64,000 bases of DNA, from contig UQZO01000003.1 of assembly GCA_900545545.1 (NCBI GenBank), forward strand, positions 1 through 64,000. The letters run 5' to 3'. Source of the DNA: an uncultured Subdoligranulum sp. Its GTDB lineage: Bacteria; Bacillota; Clostridia; Oscillospirales; Ruminococcaceae. Below the pieces are notes generated by a model. That model saw only the letters and a program-made list of their open reading frames with translations. It ran no database searches and was not told where the DNA came from. A program made the position numbers and the translations under genes. Shown piece by piece: positions 15,211 to 24,332 of the stretch. Numbering within the stretch: the first letter of the stretch is position 1; each line of letters starts with the position of its first letter.

Positions 15211-17478
15211 ATGCCGAACGCTTCTTCCGTACGCCGGGGGCTGAAAGCCCTGCTGGCGGCCTTGCTGGCGGCTGCGGCCGTCTGGCTTCTCTGCCGCTGG
15301 GTGGGGTACGATCTGCAGGAACGTCTGGGCAACCAGCCGGTCTATGAAATCCTCAACGATGACTATACCCAGATTATCGATCTGCCGGAGGAAGGCCTTA
15401 CCCAGAAAATCTCGCTGAAAGCAGGACAGGCTTTCTACGGAGTACGTTTCAAATTCAGTACCCACGGCCATCTGTATAAATCGGGTATGCTGATGGTGGA
15501 TGTGTTCACCGAGGACGGCACCCAGATCGCCCAGGCGGCCGGGAATTTCCTGAATATTTTTGATGATAATTTCACCGAGTTCACCATCGAAAATCCCTAC
15601 ATCCCCGCACAGGATGAAACGCTGACGGTTCACCTGTACAATGTGACACCCTGGGATGGACCGCTGGGACTTTGGGCCAGCGAGGGCGAAGTGAGCAACA
15701 TGCCGCTGTACAGCGGGGATGGAACCGAAAACGCACTGAATGCCACCCTGGCCGTTCAGCTGGTATCGGATTATTCCGGCCCGTGGCCGTCCCGCCTGGC
15801 GGAGCAGCTGGCCTTGCCGTTGGCAGCGGCTGCCTTTGCCGCGGTATTGCTGGCGGTGCTTCATGCGCCGCTGGCATTGCTGGTGGCGTTGGTGGGCCTG
15901 GCATTGGGCTTCAGCTTCACCCGGGTGACGCCTGCGCTGGTAGCACCGGATGAATATACCCACCTGGCTGCGGCCTATGAGCTGGCCGGGACCTGGAGCG
16001 GCCAGCAGACTGCCGACGAAAACGGAAATCTGTTGGTTCGTGCTTGTGATGCGCCCTACTTCTCCACCAAAACCGGAGAAATCGGCATTTTTGCCTACAA
16101 AACCCAGGCGCAGGCCCGGGCAAATGAACCGGGCAGCCCCAATGAACTGACCGTTGCCAGCGAGGCAAAGGCAGGGCAGGGCACCGGCAGCTATTGGGCA
16201 CAGGCGTTCGGCATCTGGCTGGCGCGCCTGCAGGGCAAAAACTTCTACACCATGCTGGAATACGGCCGCCTGGCCAATCTGGCGCTGTATCTGGTGCTGG
16301 CCACTGCCGCGGTGGCGTTGGCACCGGCTGCACTGCGCGGTCTGTTTGTCTGTGTATCGCTGCTGCCCATGTCGCTGCAGCTGGCGGGCAGCCTTTCGCC
16401 CGATGCCACAGTGCTGGGCACGGTATTCCTGTTCACGGCATTGTGCATGGCACTGCGTCAGCGCCGCGCTGCCCGCTGGCAGCTGGTGCTGCTGGTGGTG
16501 CTGGGGGCGGCGGTGGCACCGGCCAAGGCAATTTATCTGCCCGTGGTTCTGCTTTGCCTGGCTATCCCGCCCGAGCACCTCGACCTGCGCCGCAGTGCAG
16601 CATCCCCGACGGTTACGCTGCACGGCCTTTCGCTGCGGCCCGGCCGCCTGGTGCAGGCTGTGGTTTTGCTGGCGGCAGCTGTTCTGTGGACAATCGCTAA
16701 CCTGTCGGCGCTGGCCTATGCCGCGCGGGATATGAACATGGCACTGCTGGTGGCCGGTGGCGTGGCCGCGATGGTGGTAGTGGTGCTTGCCTGCGTTTTG
16801 TATCTGCGTCTGCGCAAAACGCCCCATGGCCTGCGGTGGTTTTACCGTGGCCTGGCAGCGGTGGCTGTGGTTGCCGTGGTGGGCGGCGTATACGGCCTCT
16901 CCCATATGGGCGGCGGCCTGACGCCGGACCAGCTGATGGAAGTACAGCCCAACGGAGATTCCGTCTGGACCTTCTCCTTCGGGTATATCTGCCGCAACCT
17001 GCCCGCCACCCTCAAACTGCTGTTGCGCACGCTGCCCGAACAGGGCGCGCTCTGGCTGCAGGGGCTGTTGGGCACTACCCTGGGCGAACCCATTGTCTAC
17101 CGCATTGACGTGAGCTGGCTGCTGGGCGTTGGGTTGGTACTGGCGCTGCTGGCGGCATCGCTGCCGGTGCAGAACCAGAAACAGCTGCTCTCCCGCCGGT
17201 CGGCGTGGGGCACGGTGGGCATCCTGGCCTGTGTGGTACTGGCGGTCTTTGCGGCAGCGCTCAACTGGACACCCATCAACTACCAGACCCTCTTCGGCAT
17301 GCAGGGCCGGTACCTGCTGCCGGTTCTTCCGCTGGCGCTGCTGCTTGTGCAGCGCAGCCGCCGGCTTTCGCTGCATCAAAGCGCGGCCCACGGGGCGGCG
17401 CTTTCGGTGGCGATTCTCACCTTGTTGACCCAGCTGCAGGGATTTGGCCTGTACGCCTCCTGGCAGCCGGTTTCATAA
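15211..17478 (+). CDS. DUF2142 family membrane protein
   Basis: A 755-residue protein: an N-terminal membrane helix (about 10-27), an extracellular beta-rich domain (to about 190), then a run of about 12 membrane helices. VTPALVAPDEYTHLAAAYEL (near 245) matches the DUF2142 signature, where P-DE-H follows the second helix. The topology is that of GT-C enzymes, so DUF2142 proteins are often guessed to be glycosyltransferases, without proof. ATG 15211 has AAAGGCGG upstream; earlier in-frame codons lie at or before the promoter. It follows another GT-C-like protein. Confidence 0.8.
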   Translation: MPNASSVRRGLKALLAALLAAAAVWLLCRWVGYDLQERLGNQPVYEILNDDYTQIIDLPEEGLTQKISLKAGQAFYGVRFKFSTHGHLYKSGMLMVDVFTEDGTQIAQAAGNFLNIFDDNFTEFTIENPYIPAQDETLTVHLYNVTPWDGPLGLWASEGEVSNMPLYSGDGTENALNATLAVQLVSDYSGPWPSRLAEQLALPLAAAAFAAVLLAVLHAPLALLVALVGLALGFSFTRVTPALVAPDEYTHLAAAYELAGTWSGQQTADENGNLLVRACDAPYFSTKTGEIGIFAYKTQAQARANEPGSPNELTVASEAKAGQGTGSYWAQAFGIWLARLQGKNFYTMLEYGRLANLALYLVLATAAVALAPAALRGLFVCVSLLPMSLQLAGSLSPDATVLGTVFLFTALCMALRQRRAARWQLVLLVVLGAAVAPAKAIYLPVVLLCLAIPPEHLDLRRSAASPTVTLHGLSLRPGRLVQAVVLLAAAVLWTIANLSALAYAARDMNMALLVAGGVAAMVVVVLACVLYLRLRKTPHGLRWFYRGLAAVAVVAVVGGVYGLSHMGGGLTPDQLMEVQPNGDSVWTFSFGYICRNLPATLKLLLRTLPEQGALWLQGLLGTTLGEPIVYRIDVSWLLGVGLVLALLAASLPVQNQKQLLSRRSAWGTVGILACVVLAVFAAALNWTPINYQTLFGMQGRYLLPVLPLALLLVQRSRRLSLHQSAAHGAALSVAILTLLTQLQGFGLYASWQPVS

Positions 17479-17511
17479 AAAATACTATTGCATCAGAAAG
17501 GAACTTTTCCC

Positions 17512-17718
17512 ATGACTGTTACGAAAGATACCATCATTGCCGAAATCCTCAACAACGATCCCGCTCAGGGCTGCGTGCCCATCTTCCTGGCCACCGGCAT
17601 GCACTGCCTGGGTTGCATGGCTGCCCACGGTGAGACCGTGGAGCAGGCCTGCGCTGTGCACGGCGTGGACGCTGACGCCCTGGTTGCGCAGCTGAACGAT
17701 TACTTTGCGCACCAGTAA
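17512..17718 (+). CDS. DUF1858 domain-containing protein
   Basis: A 68-residue protein consisting of one DUF1858 domain: TKDTIIAEILNNDP at the start, GMHCLGCMAAHGETVEQAC in the middle. The CxxC (near 34-37) is conserved in many anaerobes and may bind a metal or act in redox chemistry; the function is not established. AGAAAGGAAC precedes ATG 17512. Its last 14 bases overlap the proposed TTG start of trmK, implying translational coupling. Confidence 0.88.
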   Translation: MTVTKDTIIAEILNNDPAQGCVPIFLATGMHCLGCMAAHGETVEQACAVHGVDADALVAQLNDYFAHQ

Positions 17719-18379
17719 TTACCCGCAGCTGGATGCCCGCCTGGCGGCAGCCTTTGCCTATGTAAGGCCGGGGCATGCCGCAGCGGATATCGGCTGCGAC
17801 CATGGCAAATTAAGCGCCGCACTGGCGGGCAGCGGTCGCTGCCCGCTTGTTTTGGCTTGCGACCTCCGTCCCGACCCGCTGGACAAAGCCCGCCGTCGCT
17901 GTGCACCCTACGGGGAACAGGTACAATGCCGGTTGGGCAGCGGTCTGGCGGTGGTACAACCCGGTGAGGTGGAGGATATCATCATCGCCGGGATGGGGGC
18001 GGAGACCATCATCGAAATTCTCGAAGCAGCCCCCTGGGTATTCGATACCCGGTACAATCTGGTGCTGGTGCCGGCCACCAAACACAGCGTCCTGCGCCGG
18101 TGGCTGGCACGCCGCGGCTTTGCGCTGGTGGGGGAGACTCTCTGCCAGGCGGCCGGGCGGTGGTATGCGGTGATGGATGCACAGTATGCCGGGACCGAAC
18201 ACGAACCTGACGGGCTGGAATGCCTGTGCGGTAAAACTGAAGGCCAACCGGGCTTTGGGGCTTATTGCGCCCAACAGAATGTGAAGCTGAAAAAGTACCG
18301 CCTCGGCCTGGCCCCCGGCCCCGAGGCTGATGCGGTGGATGACCTGATACAAGAATTGGAGAAACGCTCATGTCTGTAA
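17705..18379 (+). CDS. trmK: tRNA (adenine22-N1)-methyltransferase TrmK
   Basis: A 224-residue SAM-dependent enzyme that methylates N1 of A22 in tRNA. Motif I is AADIGCDHGKLSAAL (near 26); IIAGMGAETIIEIL (near 95) is the TrmK-specific block. No ATG lies in frame upstream of the fold, so the best start is TTG 17705, which overlaps the DUF1858 gene by 14 bases and lacks a clear SD; coupling would supply initiation. The gene overlaps nif3 by 10 bases, the conserved trmK-nif3 pair of Firmicutes. Confidence 0.92.
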   Translation: MRTSNYPQLDARLAAAFAYVRPGHAAADIGCDHGKLSAALAGSGRCPLVLACDLRPDPLDKARRRCAPYGEQVQCRLGSGLAVVQPGEVEDIIIAGMGAETIIEILEAAPWVFDTRYNLVLVPATKHSVLRRWLARRGFALVGETLCQAAGRWYAVMDAQYAGTEHEPDGLECLCGKTEGQPGFGAYCAQQNVKLKKYRLGLAPGPEADAVDDLIQELEKRSCL

Positions 18380-19128
18380 CGGTACAGGAGATTTTGCAGG
18401 AGCTCAAGGCGTTTGCCCCGCCCGGGCTTGCCTGCAGCTGGGACAATGTGGGGCTGCTGGTGGATGCCGGCCGCCCGGTGGAAAAAGTACTTACGGCGCT
18501 GGATATCACCGCCGACGTGGTGCGGGAGGCTGCTGCCGCAGGCTGCCAGCTCATCGTCAGCCACCATCCGGTGATTTTTGACCCGATGAAACACATCACG
18601 GCGGAGGATGTCCCCGCCATGCTGCTGCAAAACGGTATCTCGGGCATCTGCATGCACACAAATCTCGATGCGGCGCCCGGCGGCGTGAACGATACCCTGG
18701 CGGACCTGCTGGGCATGTCCCGGGAAAACCGCCGCAATTTTGCCGAAAATTGCGGCCGCATCGGCACAGTCGAAACCACAACGGTGGCGGACATTGCAAA
18801 GTTTTGCGCTGAAACGCTGCACAGCGGCGTGAAATTTGTGGAAAGCGGCAAGCCGGTCAGCTGCCTGGCGGAAGTCAGCGGTGGCGGTGGCAGCTACTTG
18901 CAGGAAGCCATCGACGAGGGTGCCGACTGCCTGGTCACCGGCGAAGCCGCCCACCACATTGCACTGCTTGCCAAGCAGAAAGGCGTCGGTCTGGTGGTGG
19001 CAGGCCACTGGGGCACCGAGCAGGGTATCGCCGATGTGCTGGCCGCCCGGTTGCATACGGCTTTCCCGCAGCTGGAAGTGCGCCATGCCATGGCCGATAC
19101 CGACCCGTATACCTATGTGAATGTTTGA
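18370..19128 (+). CDS. Nif3-like dinuclear metal centre protein (YqfO family)
   Basis: A 252-residue Nif3 family protein; members form toroidal hexamers with a dinuclear metal site. Metal ligands are visible in IVSHHPVIFDP (near 58) and CMHTNLDAAPGGVND (near 97), with a C-terminal His near GHWGTEQG. The biochemical role is unresolved; some homologues have been suggested to be GTP cyclohydrolase-like. It lacks the PII-like insert of longer homologues. ATG 18370 overlaps trmK by 10 bases, and RqcH follows after 31 bases. Confidence 0.92.
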   Translation: MSVTVQEILQELKAFAPPGLACSWDNVGLLVDAGRPVEKVLTALDITADVVREAAAAGCQLIVSHHPVIFDPMKHITAEDVPAMLLQNGISGICMHTNLDAAPGGVNDTLADLLGMSRENRRNFAENCGRIGTVETTTVADIAKFCAETLHSGVKFVESGKPVSCLAEVSGGGGSYLQEAIDEGADCLVTGEAAHHIALLAKQKGVGLVVAGHWGTEQGIADVLAARLHTAFPQLEVRHAMADTDPYTYVNV

Positions 19129-19159
19129 GCCCGGCCCCTGAGCCGGAAGGAGTGACACT

Positions 19160-20914
19160 ATGTCTTTGGATGCCGCAACGCTGGCGCTGGTCGCCGACGA
19201 ACTGAAGGCGACGCTGCTGGACGCCAAGATCGACAAGATCTTTGAGCCGACCCGCGATGAAGTGCTGGTGACGCTGCGCACCCGCACCGATACTCATCGT
19301 CTGCTGCTGTCGGCCCGCAGCGGTTCGGCCCGCGTCTGCCTGACGAAAGAATCTTTTGAAAATCCGCTGACGCCGCCGGGTTTCTGCATGCTGCTGCGCA
19401 AGCACCTGACGGGTGGTCGACTGATCGATCTGCGCCGGGAACCCGGTGACCGGATCGTTTATTTCGATTTCCGCTGCACCAACGAGATGGGCGATCTTGT
19501 CACCAACACGCTGGCGGCGGAACTCATGGGTCGCTATTCCAACCTGGTTCTCGTGCAGGATGGCCGCATCATCGACGCCCTAAAACGTGTGGATTTTGAG
19601 GACAGCGAGGTGCGCCAGCTGTTGCCGGGCCTTGCCTACACGCTGCCGCCCAAGCCCAACCGTCCGGATTTTCTGGCCACCAGCGCAGCCACCATGGTTG
19701 CTGCGGCCTGCGAGAAAGACCTGCCGGTGGCTTCGGCTCTCGGCAAAGTGGTGGCGGGCGTCGGCCCCATTGTGGTGCGGGAGGCTGTCTGCCGTGCGCT
19801 GGGGGAAACTCCGGCCCTGGCCTGTGAGCTGACCGGCGAAGAACGCAGCCGATTGGCGGCAGCGCTGGACGAGCTGAAAGACGAGCATGCGGCGGGCGGT
19901 ACGCCCACGGCGGTGCGTCTGCCCCAGCCGGATGGAACGCTGAAACCGGTGGAATTCAGTTTCTTTGCACCCCGGCAGTATGGGACGCAGGCCATCCTGA
20001 CCCAGTATCCCACCTACAGCGAAATGCTGGAGGACTATTATGCCACCAAGGACCGGGCGGAGCGTCTGCGGCAGAAGAGCCGGGAGCTTTACAAGGCTGT
20101 GCACAATATGCACGAGCGCGCTGTGCGCAAACAGGCGGCCCGGCGGGAGGAACTGAGCCAGTCGGCCAAAGCGGATACGCTGCGCCTGTACGGCGAGCTG
20201 CTGCAGGCCAATCTGTGGGCCATCCATAAAGGGAACCGCCAGGTGACGGTGCAGAACTACTACACCGGCGAGGATGTGACCATCCGCCTGGACCCGCGCC
20301 TGGGGCCCAATGAAAATGCGCAGAAATACTTCAAGGATTACAAAAAGAAGCAGACGGCCCACGCCATGCTGCAAAAGCTGCTGGTGGAGGGGGAAGCTGA
20401 GATCGAGTATCTGGGCACTGTTCTGTATGAGGTGGAGTCCGCGCCCGGCGAGGCAGCCCTCAACGAGATCCGCGCCGAACTCAAGAGCCAGGGCTATCTC
20501 AAGTACTATAAGCAGCGGGACCGCAAGCAGAAACCGGCGGATTTCCTGCGCTATCTGTCCAGCGATGGATTCGAGATTCTCGTTGGCCGCAACAACCTGC
20601 AAAACGATAAGCTTACCCTGCATACGGCCCGCGGCAAAGATCTGTGGTTCCATGTGCAGAAAGCGCCGGGCAGCCACTGCGTGGTCATGAGCCGGGGCGA
20701 AGATATCCCCGATACCACCAGGCAGGAGGCTGCCGAGCTGGCGGTACTTCATTCCAGCCAGAACGGTGGCGCGAAAGTCGCGGTGGATACCACCGAAGTG
20801 AAAAACATCTGGAAAGCCAACGGTGCCAAGCCCGGCATGGTTCTGTATACCGTGTACACCACTGTGTACGTTACCCCGCGCCCGGGACTGGAAGAGCAGC
20901 TGAAGAAACGCTGA
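19160..20914 (+). CDS. rqcH: Ribosome quality control protein RqcH (NFACT family)
   Basis: A 584-residue NFACT protein that binds stalled 50S subunits and adds alanine tails to nascent chains. NFACT-N fills about 1-190 and contains the GDR motif with Asp97 and Arg98, the exact residues required for Ala tailing in Bacillus RqcH. Helix-hairpin-helix and coiled-coil parts (about 190-440) follow, then the NFACT-R domain (about 460-570) with KDLWFHVQKAPGSHCVV. Older databases call it fibronectin-binding protein. Its position after trmK and nif3 puts it in a translation-related group. A terminator follows. Confidence 0.95.
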   Translation: MSLDAATLALVADELKATLLDAKIDKIFEPTRDEVLVTLRTRTDTHRLLLSARSGSARVCLTKESFENPLTPPGFCMLLRKHLTGGRLIDLRREPGDRIVYFDFRCTNEMGDLVTNTLAAELMGRYSNLVLVQDGRIIDALKRVDFEDSEVRQLLPGLAYTLPPKPNRPDFLATSAATMVAAACEKDLPVASALGKVVAGVGPIVVREAVCRALGETPALACELTGEERSRLAAALDELKDEHAAGGTPTAVRLPQPDGTLKPVEFSFFAPRQYGTQAILTQYPTYSEMLEDYYATKDRAERLRQKSRELYKAVHNMHERAVRKQAARREELSQSAKADTLRLYGELLQANLWAIHKGNRQVTVQNYYTGEDVTIRLDPRLGPNENAQKYFKDYKKKQTAHAMLQKLLVEGEAEIEYLGTVLYEVESAPGEAALNEIRAELKSQGYLKYYKQRDRKQKPADFLRYLSSDGFEILVGRNNLQNDKLTLHTARGKDLWFHVQKAPGSHCVVMSRGEDIPDTTRQEAAELAVLHSSQNGGAKVAVDTTEVKNIWKANGAKPGMVLYTVYTTVYVTPRPGLEEQLKKR

Positions 20915-20931
20915 GATGTAAATTTTATTAC

Positions 20932-20967
20932 AAAGCCACATGCCGCCTGTGCGGTGTGTGGCTTTTA
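20932..20967 (+). terminator. Intrinsic terminator after rqcH
   Basis: A 15-bp stem with wobble pairs (20932-20946 with 20951-20965, loop ctgt) ends in GCTTTTAT. Confidence 0.8.
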
Positions 20968-20976
20968 TGGTATACT
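20968..20976 (+). promoter_or_regulatory. Extended -10 promoter of the WG-repeat lipoprotein
   Basis: TGG-TATACT directly follows the rqcH terminator; no clear -35 box is visible. Confidence 0.5.
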
Positions 20977-21017
20977 GAAGAAAAAACAGAATATTTCCCG
21001 CAAGGAGGCGAACATCC

Positions 21018-22088
21018 ATGAAACGTATGATGCCTGTCCTGATCGCTGTTCTTTGGCTGGCGGGCTGCGCCCCGGCCCAAAGCACCTTGCAGTCCACCGC
21101 TGCCTCCGAGGAACCCCAGGTTACAGCGGAGACACCTGCGCCCACGGCAATCCCGGAATCTACGGCCGCGCCGGAGCCGGGCCTGGCGTACGATGAAATC
21201 CGCATGATCGTCTGCGAGAACAATGACCAGCCGCCGGAACTGTACGAAGGCTACTATACTATGAGCCGGGATGGGCTTTGGGGGCTCATGCGGGCCGACG
21301 GTACCGAGGTGCTGCCCTGTGAAGCGTTGAGCCCGGTGTCGGTTTGCGGTGCGCTCGGCCAGTGGCATTGGGATGTCTACAAGAACTGGGATGAGCTGGA
21401 TGCAATATCCCGGGATTTGACGGCAGCGGGGGATGGAGCCCTTTGTGGTGCACACGGCGGGGCGGTACATAGTTTCTACTATGATCTGGATTCCCCGGGG
21501 CGGGATACGACGGCGGTGGATCTGTCGGCGCTGCGGTATTTGCAGGGAGGAACGCCTGCCTGGGCAGTACCCGTGGAGGAGGCGTGCTGGGAACGCTTCG
21601 GGGATATTCTGCCGGTTTACTCCGCGCACGAAGACCCGGAAGGCGGCGCCGAGATGGGCTGGCCCGACGCTATGGTGACATCTCAGCGTGGTGATGGGCA
21701 GACGGTCAAGTGGTGGTATATCTGCCGGGATGGTTCGGCGCTCTACCCGGCCAATCTGGATTTGGCGGGCTGGTTCTTTGATGAAGCCCTGGCCCCGGTG
21801 CAGATAGAGGGCAAGTGGGCTTACCTGGACCGTAACGGGGAGCTGGTTACCGGGGCGGTGTACGACCCCGTTTGCAGCGACGCTTTTTGGGAGGCGGAAG
21901 AAGAACCGGCTTACGGTGCTCATCTGCGCAACGGGTATGCCGTGGTTCGCCGGGGTGATGGCTGGGGTTTGCTGGATGCGACCGGCACCGAGGTCGTCCC
22001 CTGTGAAGAAGAGGGCGTTGCCTGGGAAGGCACGATCCTTTGGATCAAGAATGAAACGGGATGGCACAAGACCGAACTTCCGGCCTGA
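21018..22088 (+). CDS. WG-repeat lipoprotein
   Basis: A 356-residue secreted lipoprotein. The signal peptide ends in a lipobox, LAGC (Cys17), followed by a Thr/Pro/Glu/Ala linker (to about 55). WG-type repeats are visible at GLWGLMRADGTEVLPCE (near 90), GKWAYLDRNGELV (near 263) and GWGLLDATGTEVVPCE (near 313); such repeats form a beta structure of unknown role. ATG 21018 follows CAAGGAGG. It is the first of three consecutive lipoprotein genes with short gaps (12 and about 60 bases), but its mature part is unrelated to the other two. Confidence 0.82.
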   Translation: MKRMMPVLIAVLWLAGCAPAQSTLQSTAASEEPQVTAETPAPTAIPESTAAPEPGLAYDEIRMIVCENNDQPPELYEGYYTMSRDGLWGLMRADGTEVLPCEALSPVSVCGALGQWHWDVYKNWDELDAISRDLTAAGDGALCGAHGGAVHSFYYDLDSPGRDTTAVDLSALRYLQGGTPAWAVPVEEACWERFGDILPVYSAHEDPEGGAEMGWPDAMVTSQRGDGQTVKWWYICRDGSALYPANLDLAGWFFDEALAPVQIEGKWAYLDRNGELVTGAVYDPVCSDAFWEAEEEPAYGAHLRNGYAVVRRGDGWGLLDATGTEVVPCEEEGVAWEGTILWIKNETGWHKTELPA

Positions 22089-22100
22089 GGAGGTTGACCC

Positions 22101-23186
22101 ATGAAAAAGAAAATCTGTTTCCCACTGGCGCTCTTGTTGCTAACGACGGCCTGCGGCAGCAAACCGGAAATCCACACCGGAGCCCAAACGCCGGCACCGG
22201 TCACGGGAGAGGGAACTATGGAAGTTGCCCCTTCTCCGGAACCGACAACGGAGCCGGAGAACTCTCCTACGCCGACGCCTACCATGGCCCCGACGCCGTC
22301 GACCACGCTGGAAGAGTGGACTGCCGCCATGCCGGACAATAACCCGGAATATACCATTGAAGAAGGCGACCTCCGGTTACAGGACTTTGTTGCCTGGCCG
22401 GAACAGCCGGTGACGCTGGAAATTCCCAGCTGGAAAGGTACGCTGGAAGAAGCGGCAGAGGCCTACGGCGTATCGCTGGAAACGCTGCAGGTGTTGAATC
22501 CAGACCCGGAAACATCGGAACGCGACGGCCTTACAACCTATTATAATCTGAAACTGCAGGATAACTATACGGTGCCGAAACCCTCGGTACGGTATGTGAC
22601 AGTTTCCACGCCTTGGGTGGAATACAGCTCGGAACGCACCGACAGCTACATGGTGCCGGCAGCCCTCAGTGACCAGGCGGCTGTCTGTATGGCTACGGCC
22701 TATGATTTCCAGTACGAACACTACGGCATGCACATTGGGATTGATCCATCCGTCTATGAGGAGGAAACCGGCTGGGAGTATGCCACTGACGGGGCACTCT
22801 ACACGACCTACAGTGACCTGACGCAGTATCTGGAAAATGTCTATTCCCAGCGGTTCTGTGATGCGCTGCTGGGTGGGCTGGTGCCGGAGGATGCCGGGCC
22901 TCTTACGGAAAAACCTTATTATCAGGGAGAAAACGATACCATCTGCTTTAAATCCGGGGACCGCGGCTCGATGATCCAATACTGTGGTACCAGCTTTACC
23001 GAACCGGAAGTTCAGCCTGATGGCAGCGTCGAATTCTGGCAGCTGTCGCTGACGGTGGAAAGCGATGACTTTGTAGGCTGGGGAGAGGAAATCACCTATA
23101 CCCCGGATACAGCCAGTGCCACCATTGTCCGGCTGGAACCCACCGAGACCGGCTGGCGGGTGGATGCCCTGTCCTTGCCAAATTAA
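22101..23186 (+). CDS. Lipoprotein with LysM-like segment, paralogue A
   Basis: A 361-residue secreted lipoprotein: signal peptide with lipobox ending at Cys18 (LLTTAC), a Thr/Pro/Glu spacer (about 25-70), then a globular part. The segment YGVSLETLQVLNPDPE (near 122) reads like the second half of a LysM motif. The rest has no family I recognise. Its layout (LysM-like stretch, a pair of Tyr-rich strands, then EVQPDGSVEFWQLSLTVESDD) recurs in the next gene, so the two are diverged tandem copies. GGAGG precedes ATG 22101, which starts 12 bases after the WG-repeat gene. Confidence 0.78.
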   Translation: MKKKICFPLALLLLTTACGSKPEIHTGAQTPAPVTGEGTMEVAPSPEPTTEPENSPTPTPTMAPTPSTTLEEWTAAMPDNNPEYTIEEGDLRLQDFVAWPEQPVTLEIPSWKGTLEEAAEAYGVSLETLQVLNPDPETSERDGLTTYYNLKLQDNYTVPKPSVRYVTVSTPWVEYSSERTDSYMVPAALSDQAAVCMATAYDFQYEHYGMHIGIDPSVYEEETGWEYATDGALYTTYSDLTQYLENVYSQRFCDALLGGLVPEDAGPLTEKPYYQGENDTICFKSGDRGSMIQYCGTSFTEPEVQPDGSVEFWQLSLTVESDDFVGWGEEITYTPDTASATIVRLEPTETGWRVDALSLPN

Positions 23187-23247
23187 CGATTTGTACAGCA
23201 AGAATAAAATGATACGATTTGTATATGAGTCAAAAAGAGGAGCATGT

Positions 23248-24225
23248 ATGAAAAAATCTTGGTGGATTGGATTCCCGGCACTCCTGCTGCTGGCGGCCTG
23301 CGCCCCGGCGGAATCCACTGTGCCGGAAGAAACCTTCAACACAACGCCGGAAACTTCGGTGTCCTCGTCGGCGACGACGGAGGAAGCCGACGACAGCTGG
23401 ACCGAGCATGTCGGCATTGAGAGGGAATATACAGCCTGTCTGCGGGACGGTACGCCCATCCCGCAGCAGACGCTGCCTCTTTATTATAAAGGAAACTGGC
23501 AGGGGAGAACCTGGGCAGATCTGGCCGAGGAAACCGGTTTTGCGGAGGCTGACCTTCGGACTTTGAATCCTGATATCATCGAGGGGACCGACGGAACACT
23601 GTCCGGCAATACCCCGGAGCTCCTGCTGTCGGATGCCTATGCCATCCCGCAGACCGAGGAAGCCCTGCTTACGGTTACGGTGGACTCCATGCCGGAAGCG
23701 TACCGGGAACGCAGTTATCAGGTTCCGGCGTCCCTGCCCCGCGGTGCCGCCACAGCATTGGCGCTTTCCTATTATAATATAGAAACGGAGGGGCAGGGCT
23801 TCACCTGTGAACCCTCTGAGACGAAGGACTATCGCCGGGCGACGGACGGCGTCCGCTTTACCACCTTCTCCCAGGCGGAGGATTATTTCTCCACAATCTA
23901 TACGGAAAATGCTCTCCATACCCTGATGGAACGGCTGCCCTGGAACGGCGATATGCCCACCGCCTATTATGCAGAAGGGGAGGGGGATACCCTGCTTATT
24001 CAGGGATATCCTTTTGACCATATCATTCCGCAATCGGGCTACACCCACACCGAACCGGTAGAACAGCCTGACGGCAGCCTGAAATTTGCAGGCATCTGTA
24101 TTGTGGTTACCGACGACCTGGGCGATCCGCTGCCGGAAGGGGCGGGAAGGCTCTACTACGCGCCCACTGTGATGGTGGAAACGGAGGATGACTGGCGGGT
24201 GGAAACGGTAAATCCGCCGTTCTGA
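23248..24225 (+). CDS. Lipoprotein with LysM-like segment, paralogue B
   Basis: A 325-residue lipoprotein with lipobox LAAC (Cys18). Shared features with the preceding gene include TGFAEADLRTLNPDIIEGTDG (LysM-like, near 92), a DGVRFTTFSQAEDYFSTIYT block matching DGALYTTYSDLTQYLENVYS, and EPVEQPDGSLKFAGICIVVT matching EPEVQPDGSVEFWQLSLTVE. This supports tandem duplication followed by strong divergence. Function is unknown; a cell-wall-proximal role is inferred from the anchor and the LysM-like part. ATG 23248 has AAAGAGGAG upstream. No terminator separates it from the S10 promoter 70 bases on. Confidence 0.78.
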   Translation: MKKSWWIGFPALLLLAACAPAESTVPEETFNTTPETSVSSSATTEEADDSWTEHVGIEREYTACLRDGTPIPQQTLPLYYKGNWQGRTWADLAEETGFAEADLRTLNPDIIEGTDGTLSGNTPELLLSDAYAIPQTEEALLTVTVDSMPEAYRERSYQVPASLPRGAATALALSYYNIETEGQGFTCEPSETKDYRRATDGVRFTTFSQAEDYFSTIYTENALHTLMERLPWNGDMPTAYYAEGEGDTLLIQGYPFDHIIPQSGYTHTEPVEQPDGSLKFAGICIVVTDDLGDPLPEGAGRLYYAPTVMVETEDDWRVETVNPPF

Positions 24226-24297
24226 GCCAGGGGTCATCTTCTTTCGGCAAAACGCAGAATTTTTTCAAAAAAATTTAGAAAATCGCCCAAAAAACAC

Positions 24298-24326
24298 TTG
24301 CAACACCGGGAAACGTGTGCTATAAT
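24298..24326 (+). promoter_or_regulatory. Promoter of the S10-spc-alpha cluster
   Basis: TTGCAA (24298-24303) and TATAAT (24321-24326) have 17-base spacing, with an extended TG before the -10 (TGC-TATAAT). It is the strongest-looking promoter of the window and the only obvious one before the 16-kb ribosomal cluster. Confidence 0.88.
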
Positions 24327-24332
24327 CATTCT

